A stretch of DNA of 64,000 bases from CAWEQW01 sp963811365 (GCA_963811365.1 CAWEQW010000008.1:682001-746000); one strand, 5' to 3'. Numbered from the stretch's first letter, positions 32,608 through 45,650 are shown. The notes: a model not told the origin generated them from the letters alone. A program made the numbers and translations.

Positions 32608-35600
32608 TCACCCGGCGACGCGGCTCGCCGTCAGCAGGCACCACACCGACTTCCCGTCCTCGGTGGCACGGGTGCCCCACCGGTCCGCGAGCGCGGCGAC
32701 GATCTGGAGGCCCCGGCCGTGCTCGTCGTCGGAGCTCGGCCGCAGCTTGCGCGGCCGGAAGGTGTCCCGGTCGCGCACCTCGAGCATCACCTCGTGGCCG
32801 TCGCTGCGCACCCGCAGGTCCACCGGCAGCCGTCCGTAGCGCAACGCGTTGGTCACCAGCTCGCTGGTGATCAGCACCGCGTCCTCGACCACCTCGTTGG
32901 GCAGCTCCTGGTGGCGCAGGTGCTCGGCCACCAGCGAACGGGCCTCGACGACGCCCTCCGGGTCCGCGGCGTCGAAGTGGCGCGATGTCGTGCTGCTGGG
33001 CCGCGCCGCGTCGACCTGGGCGATCAGCACCGCCACGTCGTCGTCCGGGCCGTCGGGCATCAGGGTCGCCACCAGCCGCTCGGGAGCCGCGGCGAGCTCG
33101 CCGTCGAAGGCGGCCACCATCGCGGCCAGCGCGTCGATGCCCGCCTCGAGGTCGTGGCCGCGACGCTCCACGAGGCCGTCGGTGTAGAGCACCACGGTCG
33201 CGTCCCGCCCGAGGTGCACGTCGTGCTGCTCCAGCACGAACGGGCCGGCGCCCAGCGGCGGGTCCTCGCCGCCGGACAGCCGGCGGCACTTCCCGTCGGC
33301 GTTGGTGAGCAGCGGCGGAAGGTGGCCGGCGTTGGCGAAGCTCAGCAGGTGCGCGGTCGGGTCGAACACCGCGTAGACGCACGTGACGATCTGGTCCTCG
33401 CCGAGCTCGCGCACCATGCCGTCGAGGAACTCCAGCAGGTCCGAAGGGGGCAGGTCGAGGCGCGCGTAGGCCCGCACGGCCGCCCGCAGCTGGCCCATCA
33501 CCGCCGCCGCCTGGACGCCCCGGCCCATCACGTCGCCCACGACGAGCGCGGTGCGCCCGGCGCCGAGGTCGATGACGTCGTACCAGTCGCCGCCGACCTG
33601 GGTGCCCTCGACGCCCGCGCGGTAGTAGGTGGCCACCTCGAGGTGGCTGAGCTCGAAGCTGTGCTGCGGCAGCAGGCTGCGCTGGAGCTCGTCGGCGATG
33701 GCGTGCTCACGGGCGGCCACCTGGGCGTTCGCCTCGGCCGCCGCCAGCGCCTGCTCCGCGGCACGACGCTCGGTGATGTCCTGCACGGACCCGCGCATCA
33801 GCCTCGGCACCCCGTCCCCGCCGACCAGCTCGCCGTGCACGCTGACCAGCACCGGCTCCCCGTCGGCGCGGACCACCCGGGCCTCGACGTGCATGCCGCC
33901 GCCCTGCCAGGCCGCGTCCATCGCCGCCCGCACCGCGGCGACGTCGTCGGGGTGCACCACCACGTCGAGGATGCCGGGGAACGTCAGCGACTCCACGTCC
34001 GCGCGGGTGCGCCCGATCATCCGCAGCAGCTCCTCGGACACCGTGACCCGGCCGGTGTCCAGGGCGATCTCCCAGCTGCCGACCCGGGCGAGCCGTTGTG
34101 CCTGGTCGAGCAGCGCCTGGCTCTGCTCCATGTGCTCGCGGGTACGACGGGCCCGGTCGAGCTCGAGGTTCGCCCGCACCCGGGCCAGCAGCTCGCGGGC
34201 CGTGAAGGGCTTGATCAGATAGTCGTCGGCGCCTGCGTCGAGCCCCTCGATGACGCCGTCCTCGCCGGCCCGGGCCGACAGCATCACGACCGGGATGCCG
34301 ACGGTCGCAGGGTCGTCCTGCAGCGCGGCGAGCAGCCCGAAGCCGTCCAGACCCGGCATCATCACGTCGGTCAGCACCAGGTCGGGCGGTCTCACCTGCA
34401 CCTTCTCCAGCCCGTCCAAGCCGTCGACGGCGGTCTGCACCGCGTAGTCGCCGGCCAGCAGCTCGGCGACGTAGCTCGCGGATGTCGGGATTGTCGTCGA
34501 CCACGAGCACCCGCGGCCGGGTGCCGTCGTCGACGGTGACCGGGGCGGGCTGCTCGGCCCCCGTGCTGCGCTCCTCCAGCCAGCGGGAGGTCTCGGCGAG
34601 GAAGCCGGCGGCGTGCCGCCGCAGGTCGACCTCCGGCGCCGCGGCCGGCTCGACGACCTGGTCCGGCGGGAGGTGCTCGTCGCCGAGCGGCACCTCGACG
34701 GTGAACGTGCTGCCCTCGCCGACGACGCTGCGCACGAAGGCCCGGCCACCGTGCAGCTCGGCGAGCTCGCTCACCAGGGCCAGCCCGATCCCCGAGCCCT
34801 CGTGGGTGCGTGAGCGGGCTCCGCCGACGCGGTGGAACCGCTCGAACAGGTGCGGGATCTCCGAGGCCGGGATGCCGGTGCCGGTGTCGACGACATCCAG
34901 CCTGGCCGAGCCGTCGACGACCCTCAGCCGCACGGTGATGCCGCCGGTGAAGGTGAACTTCAGCGCGTTCGACAGCAGGTTCAGCACGATCTTGCCCCAC
35001 AGGTCGCGGTCCACCAGCACGGGCTGGCCCAGCGGTGGAACGTCGATCACGAAGGCCAGGCCCGCCTTGGTGGCGGAGGTCTCGAACATGCTCGCGAGCT
35101 CTCGGGTGAACTGCGCGAGGTCGACCGGCTCGAAGACCGCCTGGGCGCGCCCCGACTCGAGCCGCGAGAAGTCCAGCAGCGTGTTGACCAGCTTGAGCAG
35201 CCGCTGACCGTTGCGCTGGACGACCTCCATGCGCTCGCGCTGGCGCGGCGGCAGCGGCACGTCGGTGTCGGCCAGGGCGTCCTCCGACGGCCCCAGGAGC
35301 AGCGTCAGCGGGGTCCGGAACTCGTGGCTGACGTTGGTGAAGAAGTCGGTCTTCGCCTGGTCCAGAGCCGCCAGCGACTCGGCCCTGGTCCGCTCGAACT
35401 CGTAGGCGCGGGCGTCGGTGACGGCCGACGCGATCTGGCCGGCGACCAGCTCCACGAATCCGGTCGCGTCGCGGTCCAATGGCCGGTAGGGGTTCAGCCC
35501 GACCACCAGCACGCCGTACGGCGCGGCCTGGGTGCTCTGCGCCAGAGGCACCACCAGCGCGTGTGTCGGGGCGTCCTGCCAGCCGCCGGCCGGCAGGTCG

Positions 35601-36376
35601 GAGAACCGTTCGCGGAGGTCGTCGACGACCACCGCCGCCCCGGGGTGCGCGTCGAGCGGCCACACGGCGTCCGCGCCGCGGAGCACCGGCGGCGCCGCGG
35701 GATGCGGCCCCGAGAAGCCCGTGCTGCCGGCGAGCCGGGCGGTGCGGCGGTCCGACGTGGGGTCGTCGTACAGGTAGACGAGGGTGAACGGCAGCTCACG
35801 GGCGCTGAGCGCGAGCTGGTCGGCTGCCGAGGAGAGCGTCTCGGCCTCCGTGAGGTCGGCGCTGCTGCGCAGCCCGAGCTGCTGCAGGGCCTGCATCCGG
35901 CGTCGCGAGACCACCTCGTCGGTGTCCTCCTTGACCACGCAGAGCATTCCGGAGATGACCCCGTCGTCGTCCCACAGCGGGCTGTAGGAGAACGTGTGGT
36001 AGGTCTCCTCGACGTAGCCGCTGCGCTCGAGGAAGAGCAGCAGCGACTCGTCCCAGGTCGCCACGCCGCTGCGCATCACCGTCTCGATGCGCGGGCCGAT
36101 GTCGTCCCAGATCTCCGACCAGACCTCGCTCGCCGGACGGCCCAGCGCCCACGGGTACTTCGAGCCGAGCGTGTCGCGACGGTAGGCCTCGTTGCAGAAG
36201 AAGGTCAGCTCGGGCCCCCATGCCATCCACATCGAGAACCGCGAGGTGAGCAGCATTCGGACCACGGTCTGGAGGCTGCGCGACCACTTCTCCGGGGGCC
36301 CCATCGACGTGGCCGACCAGTCGACGGCCAACAGGTCGCTGCCGACGTCGCCGCTGCGGGCGAGCATGTCGCGCAC
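32608..36376 (-). pseudogene. Hybrid histidine kinase / receiver / PAS / SpoIIE phosphatase / HATPase, one apparent frameshift
   Basis: About 1255 residues once one extra base near 34483 is ignored. Order: PAS-like sensor (about 1-160), GAF (175-335), HisKA with the phospho-His in NVSHEFRTPLTLLL (about 350), HATPase_c, receiver domain with Asp in VLTDVMMPG (about 667) and Lys in YLIKPF, PAS, PP2C-type SpoIIE phosphatase with VGGDWYDVI and GRDATVVLYTDGLVE, and a C-terminal RsbW-like ATPase (LITSELVTNALRYG, DEHGRGLQIV). The extra base falls in the first strand of the receiver, where DNPDIRE should run into YVAELL. Start: GTG 36376 after AGAAGGGAG. It probably feeds a partner-switching sigma pathway. 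Confidence 0.85.
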
Positions 36377-36661
36377 CGACCACTCCCTTCTCGCGCAGTT
36401 CGCGGGTTCGCGGCGCGGTCTCCTGCGGAAGTGTAAGCAGAGTCCGGCAGGCAGTCGCCCCTGTCCGGCCGTCCGCACCGGTCCGGCCGTCTAGACCGTG
36501 CGGCCCGGTTCGCCACCTTCCACGGCACCCGCCGTGTGTCGACTTGGTCGACCGCCGGGGGCGATGGCAGCCTTCCCCGCGGGTGATGACCCCGCTCGGG
36601 CGTCCCGTCGGATGGCACCCGCAGCCTGTGGCGCTGGGGCCGAGTGAGAGGTAACCACAAC

Positions 36662-37540
36662 GTGACCAACCGTTCACGATCCTGGCTGTCCCCGTTCATC
36701 GCGGGCGCGCTCGTGGTCGGCGGCGCAGGAGTCGCCGCCCTGGCCGGTCCCGCCCCCGCGGCGAACGGCGCCACCGCCACGTCGTCGACGTCGAGCTACA
36801 CCTGGCGCTACAGCCTCAACCGGGTGCTGCGCGACGGCCGGATCCGGGAGTCCAGCGGCCTGGCCCGCAGCACCTACGACCGCCGGGTGGTCTTCACGCA
36901 CAACGACAGCGGGGACAGCGCGCGCTTCTTCGCCGTGGGCCGGCGGGGCCGCACTCTGGCGACCTTCACGCTGCTCGGTGCGACGCACCGCGACTGGGAG
37001 GACATCAGCCCCGGTCCGCGGCACACGATCTGGCTCGGCGACATCGGCGACAACAGTCGCAGCCGCGGCTTCATCTCGGTCTACCGGGTGCGGGAGCCGC
37101 GCCGGACGGCCAGCCGCGCGCTCCGCTACAAGCGCTACGACCTGGTGTACCCCGACGGCGCCCACAACGCCGAGACCCTGATGGTCGACCCGAGGTCGGG
37201 TCGGGTCCTCATCGTCACCAAGGACGCTGCCGGCGGTCACGTCTACCGGGCTCCCCGGTCGCTGTCGACCCGCGGGTACAACCGGCTGCGCATGGTGGCG
37301 GCCGGGCCGGTCCTGGCGACCGGTGGGGACTTCTTCCCGGGCGGGCGCCGGTACGTCGTGCGCACCCACAACCGGGCCTACGTCTACCGGCACCTCGGCG
37401 CGAGGCCCACGATGGTCAAGCTGCCCACCGAGCGGCAGGGCGAGTCCATCGACGTGACCCGCAGCGGCCGGTACCTGCTGACCGGCAGCGAAGGACTGCA
37501 CAGCCCGGTCCACCGGGTCGATCTGCGAGGAATCTCCTGA
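36662..37540 (+). CDS. Secreted beta-propeller-like hypothetical protein
   Basis: A 292-residue protein with a signal peptide (about residues 1-36, ending near GPAPAANG). The mature part has repeated short beta stretches with the motifs RESSGLARS, THNDSGDSARFFAV, DWEDISPGP and LGDIGDNSRSRG, a pattern I know from secreted bacterial proteins of unknown role that look like partial beta-propellers. Asp-rich loops (HNDSGD, GDIGDN) could bind calcium. GTG 36662 has GAGAGG upstream. It lies between two large sensor kinases and diverges from the first. Confidence 0.7.
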   Translation: MTNRSRSWLSPFIAGALVVGGAGVAALAGPAPAANGATATSSTSSYTWRYSLNRVLRDGRIRESSGLARSTYDRRVVFTHNDSGDSARFFAVGRRGRTLATFTLLGATHRDWEDISPGPRHTIWLGDIGDNSRSRGFISVYRVREPRRTASRALRYKRYDLVYPDGAHNAETLMVDPRSGRVLIVTKDAAGGHVYRAPRSLSTRGYNRLRMVAAGPVLATGGDFFPGGRRYVVRTHNRAYVYRHLGARPTMVKLPTERQGESIDVTRSGRYLLTGSEGLHSPVHRVDLRGIS

Positions 37541-37573
37541 GCAGGTCCGCGTGGTGCGGCGCCCGCGCCGGGC

Positions 37574-40750
<3,177 letters not shown>

Positions 40751-40871
40751 GCTGGGCCTCCCACGGCGTACGACGCGTTGGGTAGAGGATAGGTCGCCAC
40801 CGGCCCGGCGCGCCGCGGAACCGGGCGCGCGGCCCCGGTGCCCCGTCCCGGTGCCGCGGACCGCCACGGCT

Positions 40872-40877
40872 TAAGGT
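40872..40877 (+). promoter_or_regulatory. -10 box TAAGGT for the transporter gene
   Basis: TAAGGT fits TANNNT and would start transcription near 40884, giving a leader of about 23 nt before ATG 40907. Confidence 0.45.
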
Positions 40878-40906
40878 GTGCTCGTGCACAGCGTGGGGAC
40901 CGGGTC

Positions 40907-41842
40907 ATGCTGACCACCGCCGTCGCGGCCGCCTTCGGGAGCGCTGCGACGTTCGCCGTCTCCACCTCCGTGCAGCACCAGGCCGCCGAGCAGGCGCCCG
41001 AGTCGGCCACGGGAGTCGTCGGGCTGCTGGGCTACCTGGTGCGCAAGCCGACGTGGCTGCTCGGCCAGGCGCTCGCCGCGATGGCCTTCTCCTTGCACGC
41101 CGTCGCCCTGCACAACGGACCGCTGGCGGTCGTGCAGCCGATCGTCATCAGCGGCATCGTCTGGGCGGTCCCGGCCCGCGCCGCGCTCAGCCGCCGACTG
41201 CCCTCCGCGTGGGAGCTCCGGGCGGTGGCCGTGACGGCTCTCGGCCTGGCGAGCTTCCTGGTCGCCTCCGCACCCTCCGCCGGTCACGACGCCCGCCGGG
41301 ACAGTGGCACGCTCGTGCTGGTCCTCGGCGGCGTCGCGCTCGCGGCCTGCGCGAACACTGTCGCGGCGCTGGTCCACCGGGTGCCCCGGCGGCGGGCGTT
41401 CTTCCTCGGTTCGACCGCCGGGGTGCTGTTCGGCCTGGTGGCCGGGCTGCTCAAGATGGTCCTCGACACCGGCTCCCACAGCGGCTTCTCCGGCGTGCTC
41501 ACGACCTGGCCGACCTATGTCCTGCTGGTCGTCGGCGCAGGCGGTGTGCTGACCAACCAGCGCGCCTACCGGGTGGCCGGGCTCTCCGCCTCGATGCCGG
41601 CGCTGAACTTCGTCAACGTCGTGGTCGCTCTCCTGTTCGGATACACGGTCTTCGGTGAGGTTCCCCGGCACACCCCCGTGCTGCTGCTGGTCCAGGCGCT
41701 GGCGCTGGCCGCGATCGGGCTCGGGCTGTGGCTGCTGGTGCGGCTCGAGGAGGACTTCCTGGACCATCCCGGCGGCCCACGGGCCGAGGAGGCGGCCGAG
41801 CCGGAGGAGACCGCCGAGCTCGAGCCACGCCGGTCGCGCTGA
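40907..41842 (+). CDS. DMT-superfamily (EamA-like / NIPA-like) membrane transporter
   Basis: About 311 residues with nine to ten hydrophobic segments in the DMT arrangement and a short acidic C-terminal tail. TM1 contains FGSAATFAVSTSVQHQAA and a later pair of helices has LHNGPLAVVQPIVISGIVWA and LNFVNVVVALLFGYTVFGE, the paired EamA pattern. The transported compound is unknown. GTG codons further upstream are out of frame, so ATG 40907 is taken. Confidence 0.78.
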   Translation: MLTTAVAAAFGSAATFAVSTSVQHQAAEQAPESATGVVGLLGYLVRKPTWLLGQALAAMAFSLHAVALHNGPLAVVQPIVISGIVWAVPARAALSRRLPSAWELRAVAVTALGLASFLVASAPSAGHDARRDSGTLVLVLGGVALAACANTVAALVHRVPRRRAFFLGSTAGVLFGLVAGLLKMVLDTGSHSGFSGVLTTWPTYVLLVVGAGGVLTNQRAYRVAGLSASMPALNFVNVVVALLFGYTVFGEVPRHTPVLLLVQALALAAIGLGLWLLVRLEEDFLDHPGGPRAEEAAEPEETAELEPRRSR

Positions 41843-41912
41843 CCCGCCCACGGGGCGCCGGCCCGGCTCGGTCATCATGGTGACACCGACGTCGCCGACT
41901 CGAAGGACCGCC

Positions 41913-42293
41913 GTGCGCGCCACCCGTGTCCCCGCTGCGCTGACCGCTCTGCTGCTCTCAGCCGTGCCCGTCGTGGCCGCGTGCTCGGCGGAGCCCGCTG
42001 CGCCGCCGACGTCCGGCGCGAGCAGCAGCCACGGGGTCCGCATCGACGTGACGATCAAGGGCGACACGGTGAGCCCCAACGGCGAGCGGGTCGAGGTCTC
42101 CGTCGGCGACCCCGTCGTGCTGAGGATCACCGCGGACCGGTCCGGAGAGCTGCACGTCCACTCCAGTCCCGAGCAGCACATCGCCTACCCCAAGGGCACC
42201 AGCGTGCACACCGTCACGATCGGCGGCCCGGGCATCGTGGACGTCGAGGACCACGACCTGCGGAAGGTGATCGTGCAGCTCGAGGTGAGCTGA
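41913..42293 (+). CDS. Cupredoxin-like lipoprotein
   Basis: The 126-residue precursor has a lipoprotein leader with lipobox PVVAAC (Cys near residue 24) and a Ser-rich linker. The mature domain is a beta-sandwich of cupredoxin type (VRIDVTIKGDTVSPNGERVE, VSVGDPVVLRITAD, GELHVHSSPEQHIAYPKGTS). A His-rich region is present but the usual Cys-Met copper ligands are not, so metal binding is uncertain. GTG 41913 is preferred over ATG 41877 because GAAGGA precedes it and the leader is then of normal length. Confidence 0.72.
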   Translation: MRATRVPAALTALLLSAVPVVAACSAEPAAPPTSGASSSHGVRIDVTIKGDTVSPNGERVEVSVGDPVVLRITADRSGELHVHSSPEQHIAYPKGTSVHTVTIGGPGIVDVEDHDLRKVIVQLEVS

Positions 42294-42352
42294 CCCGGAC
42301 CGCTCCACGCCTCGAGGTGTCCGGCTGGTCTCGATTGACAGAGGAGAGACTG

Positions 42353-43342
42353 ATGAGCGAGATGACCTACCGCCCCCTCGGGACCAGCGGACTGATGGTG
42401 TCCGTGGTCGGCCTGGGCTGCAACGCCTTCGGCACCCGGATCGGCGCCGACGCGGCGCGCGAGGTCGTGGACGCGGCGGTCGACGCGGGGGTGACGCTGT
42501 TCGACACCGCGGACACGTACGGTCGCGGAGCCTCCGAGGAGCTGCTCGGCACCGCGCTCGGCCGCCGGCGCGACGACGTCGTGGTGGCCACCAAGTTCGG
42601 CATGGACATGGACGGCGCCAACGGACCCGACTGGGGCGCCCGGGCGTCGCGCCGCTACGTCCGGAAGGCCGTCGAGGCCTCGCTGCGCCGGCTTGGCACC
42701 GACCACATCGACCTCTACCAGCTGCACCAGCCGGACCTCGTCACGCCGATGGAGGAGACCCTCGCGGCGATGTCGGAGCTGGTGACCGAGGGCAAGGTCC
42801 GCTACCTGGGTTGCTCCAACTTCGCCGCCTGGGAGCTCGTGGATGCGCACTGGACCGCCACGACCTCCGGCTTCGAGCGGTTCGTCTCGGCACAGAACGA
42901 GTACTCGCTGTACAACCGCTCCGCCGAGGAGGAGCTGGTCCCGGCCTGCGCGCGGCTCGGCGTCGGCCTGCTGCCGTACTTTCCGCTGGCGTACGGGCTG
43001 TTGACGGGCAAGTACCGCCGTGGCGCGCCCGCCCCCGAGGGCAGCCGGCTGCGGGCCGCCGACCAGAGCAGCAGGCTGGCGTCCGCGGACTTCGACCGGG
43101 TCGAGGCGCTCGAGGCCTTCGCCGCCGAACGCGGCGTCTCGATCCTCGAGGTGGCGCTGGGCGGCCTCGGGGCCCAGCCCGCGGTGGCCAGCGTGATCGC
43201 GGGCGCCACCCGACCCGAGCAGGTCCGGGCCAACGTCGAGGCCGGGCTGTGGCAGCCCTCGGCTGACCAGCTCGCAGCCCTCGGCGCGCTCAACGCGCAT
43301 CGGGCTCCGGGCATGACGCACACCTCGTACACCCGCTCGTGA
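42353..43342 (+). CDS. Aldo/keto reductase
   Basis: A 329-residue TIM-barrel oxidoreductase of the YdhF/YhdN-like AKR type. The catalytic tetrad can be placed: Asp in LFDTADTYGRG, Tyr in the same segment, Lys in VVVATKFG and His in DLYQLHQPD. The NADPH-binding end is SVIAGATRPEQVRANVEA. It reduces aldehydes or ketones; the substrate is unknown. GAGGAGAG precedes the ATG. It is 60 bp after the lipoprotein gene and may be co-transcribed. Confidence 0.87.
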   Translation: MSEMTYRPLGTSGLMVSVVGLGCNAFGTRIGADAAREVVDAAVDAGVTLFDTADTYGRGASEELLGTALGRRRDDVVVATKFGMDMDGANGPDWGARASRRYVRKAVEASLRRLGTDHIDLYQLHQPDLVTPMEETLAAMSELVTEGKVRYLGCSNFAAWELVDAHWTATTSGFERFVSAQNEYSLYNRSAEEELVPACARLGVGLLPYFPLAYGLLTGKYRRGAPAPEGSRLRAADQSSRLASADFDRVEALEAFAAERGVSILEVALGGLGAQPAVASVIAGATRPEQVRANVEAGLWQPSADQLAALGALNAHRAPGMTHTSYTRS

Positions 43343-43359
43343 GCCGGGCCGGTTTAGAC

Positions 43360-43417
43360 CGACCCCACAGGGTTTTGTCGCTTCTACCCTGAAACCCGCC
43401 GTTTCTCCGTGGGGTCG
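43360..43417. repeat. 9-bp inverted repeat CGACCCCAC / GTGGGGTCG
   Basis: The arms at 43360-43368 and 43409-43417 are separated by 40 bp and end just before the GTTT element of the sigma factor promoter. It may end the aldo/keto reductase transcript or serve as an operator. Confidence 0.45.
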
Positions 43418-43418
43418 C

Positions 43419-43444
43419 GTTTCGTGCCGGAGCGGCTCGGGTAT
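43419..43444 (+). promoter_or_regulatory. SigB/SigF-type promoter GTTT-N16-GGGTAT
   Basis: GTTT (43419-43422) and GGGTAT (43439-43444) match the recognition sequence of the actinobacterial stress sigma factors (GTTT, 14-16 bp, GGGTAT). It lies 86 bp before the sigma factor gene, implying autoregulation. Confidence 0.65.
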
Positions 43445-43530
43445 CCGCCAGCCCATCTCGGGAAGGTCCGTTCCACAGCCCGGAAGCCCCCCGTCCGGGC
43501 GCCCACCTCCCCACGAAGGCGGCGAGCACG

Positions 43531-44364
43531 ATGACCACCCTGACCCAGCGGTCGACCGGAACGACCCGGCGCGCCAGTCGGCCCGCCGACGTCCTCGACG
43601 ACGTCTCGGTCGACTCCGGCTCCCGGGCGGAGCTGAGCGCCCGGCTGCTCCGCCGGGCCGCCGCCACCGACGACGCGGTGGAGCGCAAGCGGCTTCAGGA
43701 CGAGGTCGTCGTGCTGCACATGGGACTGGCCCGGGCCATCGCGATGCGCTACCGGGGCCGCGGCATCGCCGACGACGACCTCGTCCAGGCGGCCTCGATG
43801 GCCCTCGTGAAGGCTGCCCGCGGCTTCGACCTGTCGGTCGGTGGGGAGTTCCTGTCCTACGCCGCGGTCACGATCAAGGGGGAGGTCCGCCGGCAGTTCC
43901 GCGACTTCGGCTGGATGGTCCGACCGCCTCGCCCGGTCCAGAACCTTCAGGCCGACATCAGCCGTGCCGAGGCGGAGCTCACCCACGGGCTCGGCCGCTC
44001 CCCCCGCGTCAGCGAGGTCGCCCAGTTCCTCGAGGTCCCCGTCGAGGAGGTCGTCGAGGCGCTCTCGGCCGACGGCTGCTTCGCGCCCACCTCGCTGGAC
44101 ACGCCGGTCGGCGACGACGGCGCCGGGACGCTCGGCGACCTGCTGCCCTTCGACGACGACCGTGCGATGAGCGCGGCGGAGGCGCGGGTGATGCTGGCGC
44201 CCGCCGTACGCCGGCTCACCGACCGGGAGCGCCGGGTCCTCTACCTTCGGTTCTTCAAGCAGCAGACCCAGGCCCAGATCGCCGCCGACATCGGGGTGAC
44301 GCAGATGCAGGTGTCGCGGATCCTGGCCCGCGTGCTTGCCGAGCTGCGGGGCCACCTGGCCTGA
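43531..44364 (+). CDS. RNA polymerase sigma factor, SigB/SigF/SigG subfamily
   Basis: A 277-residue group 3 sigma-70 factor. Region 2 holds VLHMGLARAIAMRYRGRGIA and DDLVQAASMALVKAARGFDL; region 3 starts near LTHGLGRSPRVSEVAQFLEV; region 4 has the helix-turn-helix QTQAQIAADIGVTQMQVSRI (about residues 246-265). Such factors govern general stress, osmotic or developmental genes and are held by RsbW-like anti-sigma kinases. No anti-sigma gene is adjacent, but the large protein at 32608-36376 carries both a SpoIIE phosphatase and an RsbW-like domain. Confidence 0.9.
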   Translation: MTTLTQRSTGTTRRASRPADVLDDVSVDSGSRAELSARLLRRAAATDDAVERKRLQDEVVVLHMGLARAIAMRYRGRGIADDDLVQAASMALVKAARGFDLSVGGEFLSYAAVTIKGEVRRQFRDFGWMVRPPRPVQNLQADISRAEAELTHGLGRSPRVSEVAQFLEVPVEEVVEALSADGCFAPTSLDTPVGDDGAGTLGDLLPFDDDRAMSAAEARVMLAPAVRRLTDRERRVLYLRFFKQQTQAQIAADIGVTQMQVSRILARVLAELRGHLA

Positions 44365-44374
44365 CCGCACCGGC

Positions 44375-44399
44375 GTTTCGGGGGGTCTGAGCCGGGTAC
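44375..44399 (+). promoter_or_regulatory. SigB/SigF-type promoter GTTT-N15-GGGTAC
   Basis: GTTT (44375-44378) and GGGTAC (44394-44399) lie 11 bp after the sigma factor stop and 27 bp before the next gene's ATG. This suggests the neighbour belongs to the same sigma regulon. Confidence 0.55.
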
Positions 44400-44425
44400 G
44401 TGGTGTTCTCACTCGAGGAGGAGCC

Positions 44426-44878
44426 ATGAGCACCGCAACCTGGATCTGGATCATCGTGGCGATCGTCGTGATCGTCGTGGTCATCGCCCTGGCCGCCGCG
44501 GCCGCGAAGCGTGCCACGAACCGGCGCCATCGCGAACAGGCAGAGCAGCTGCGCGAGCACGCTGCGGCGTCCTCGACTCAGGTCGAGCAGCACGAGGCGG
44601 ACGCCCGGGAGAGCGAGGCCCGTGCCGCGAAGGCGCGCGCCGAGGCCGAGCTGAAGGAGGCGGAGGCGCAGCGCCTCGCCGCCGAGGCTCGCGACCGGCA
44701 GGGCACCGCGCAGGAGTCCCGCGGCGAGCACGAGGAGATGCTGCGCCGCGCCGACGAGCTCGACCCGCAGGCCCGCGACAGCGGGGACTCCGTGGAGTCG
44801 GAGGAGCCGGGCTCGACGGCGGCCACCCGGACCGACGAGACGCCGGCGCGCGGCGAGGCCGGTCCCTACCGGCGCTAG
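44426..44878 (+). CDS. Membrane-anchored coiled-coil protein, likely SigF-dependent
   Basis: A 150-residue protein with one N-terminal transmembrane helix (WIWIIVAIVVIVVVIALAAA, about residues 6-25), then a highly charged Ala/Glu/Arg coiled-coil (about 35-115) and a Ser/Glu-rich tail. The family is not known to me; similar small anchored helical proteins occur with stress genes in actinobacteria. GGAGGAG precedes the ATG, and a SigF-type promoter stands directly upstream. Confidence 0.68.
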   Translation: MSTATWIWIIVAIVVIVVVIALAAAAAKRATNRRHREQAEQLREHAAASSTQVEQHEADARESEARAAKARAEAELKEAEAQRLAAEARDRQGTAQESRGEHEEMLRRADELDPQARDSGDSVESEEPGSTAATRTDETPARGEAGPYRR

Positions 44879-44897
44879 CAGCCGCTCGGAGGTCGGG

Positions 44898-45218
44898 TCA
44901 GAGGTAGAGCCCGGTCTGGCTGTCACCGAGCCGCTCCGCCGCGACCGCGTGGATGTCGCGCTCCCGCATCAGGATGTGGGTCTCGCCGTTGACCTCGACG
45001 TCGCCCTTGTCCTCGGGGTCGAACAGCACCCGGTCACCGACCTCGACCGTGCGGACGTGCGGGCCGACCGCTGCGACCCGGGCCCAGGCCAGCCGACGCC
45101 CCATCGCGGCCGTCGCCGGGATCACGATGCCTCCGGTGGAGCGGCGCTCGCCTGCGTCCCGGTCGGCGGTGACCAGGACGCGGTCGTGCAGCATCCGGAT
45201 CGGTGTCTTCTCGCTCAC
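44898..45218 (-). CDS. GroES-like co-chaperonin family protein
   Basis: A 106-residue relative of GroES: PIRMLHDRVLVTADRDAGER, STGGIVIPATA where the mobile loop would be, VGPHVRTVEVGDRVLFDPED and a C-terminal GDSQTGLYL. It is divergent from canonical GroES and no groEL is adjacent; actinobacteria often carry such a paralogue here. The GTG start overlaps the stop of the DUF3618 gene (45215-45218). A chaperone role is inferred from fold only. Confidence 0.75.
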   Translation of the reverse strand: MSEKTPIRMLHDRVLVTADRDAGERRSTGGIVIPATAAMGRRLAWARVAAVGPHVRTVEVGDRVLFDPEDKGDVEVNGETHILMRERDIHAVAAERLGDSQTGLYL

Positions 45219-45493
45219 CCGTCCGCGGCGACCTTCCGGACCAGGACCAGGACCGCGACGATCCCGGCCACGATGCCGGCGGTCTTGAGGATGTTGTCGG
45301 TGCGCGGCTGACCCCGGTCGTCGACGTAGTGGGCGCGGATCGAGGCGATCTCCCGGCGGACGATGGTCTTCGGGCTGGCCCGGTAGGCCAGCTGGTCGAT
45401 CGTGGCGGCGAGCCGCTCCCGGGTGGCCTCGATCTCGGTCTCGATGGTGGCCGGGGGGCGCGTGTCGGCGGGCGGGTCGGCCTGCTGGGCCAC
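45215..45493 (-). CDS. DUF3618 domain protein
   Basis: This 92-residue protein has the DUF3618 helix (IEATRERLAATIDQLAYRAS, about residues 21-40), an amphipathic KTIVRREIASIRAHYVDDRG part and a C-terminal transmembrane helix (ILKTAGIVAGIVAVLVLVRK). Function is unknown; members are often near stress or membrane-integrity genes. GTG 45493 is taken because GAGGAG precedes it and the DUF begins soon after. It is coupled to the GroES-like gene. Confidence 0.78.
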   Translation of the reverse strand: MAQQADPPADTRPPATIETEIEATRERLAATIDQLAYRASPKTIVRREIASIRAHYVDDRGQPRTDNILKTAGIVAGIVAVLVLVRKVAADG

Positions 45494-45650
45494 GGTGGTC
45501 TCCTCGTCGCTGCGGATCCGTCTGGACCGAAGGCTACCGGGTCGGTGGGCGCCCCGGGCGTGCGGGACGACCGGCGCAGTAGCGTGGGTGCGACCGCCCA
45601 CGCGTCGGTCGACCATCGCCTTCCTGTCCTGCGCACCACGAGGAGAGCCC

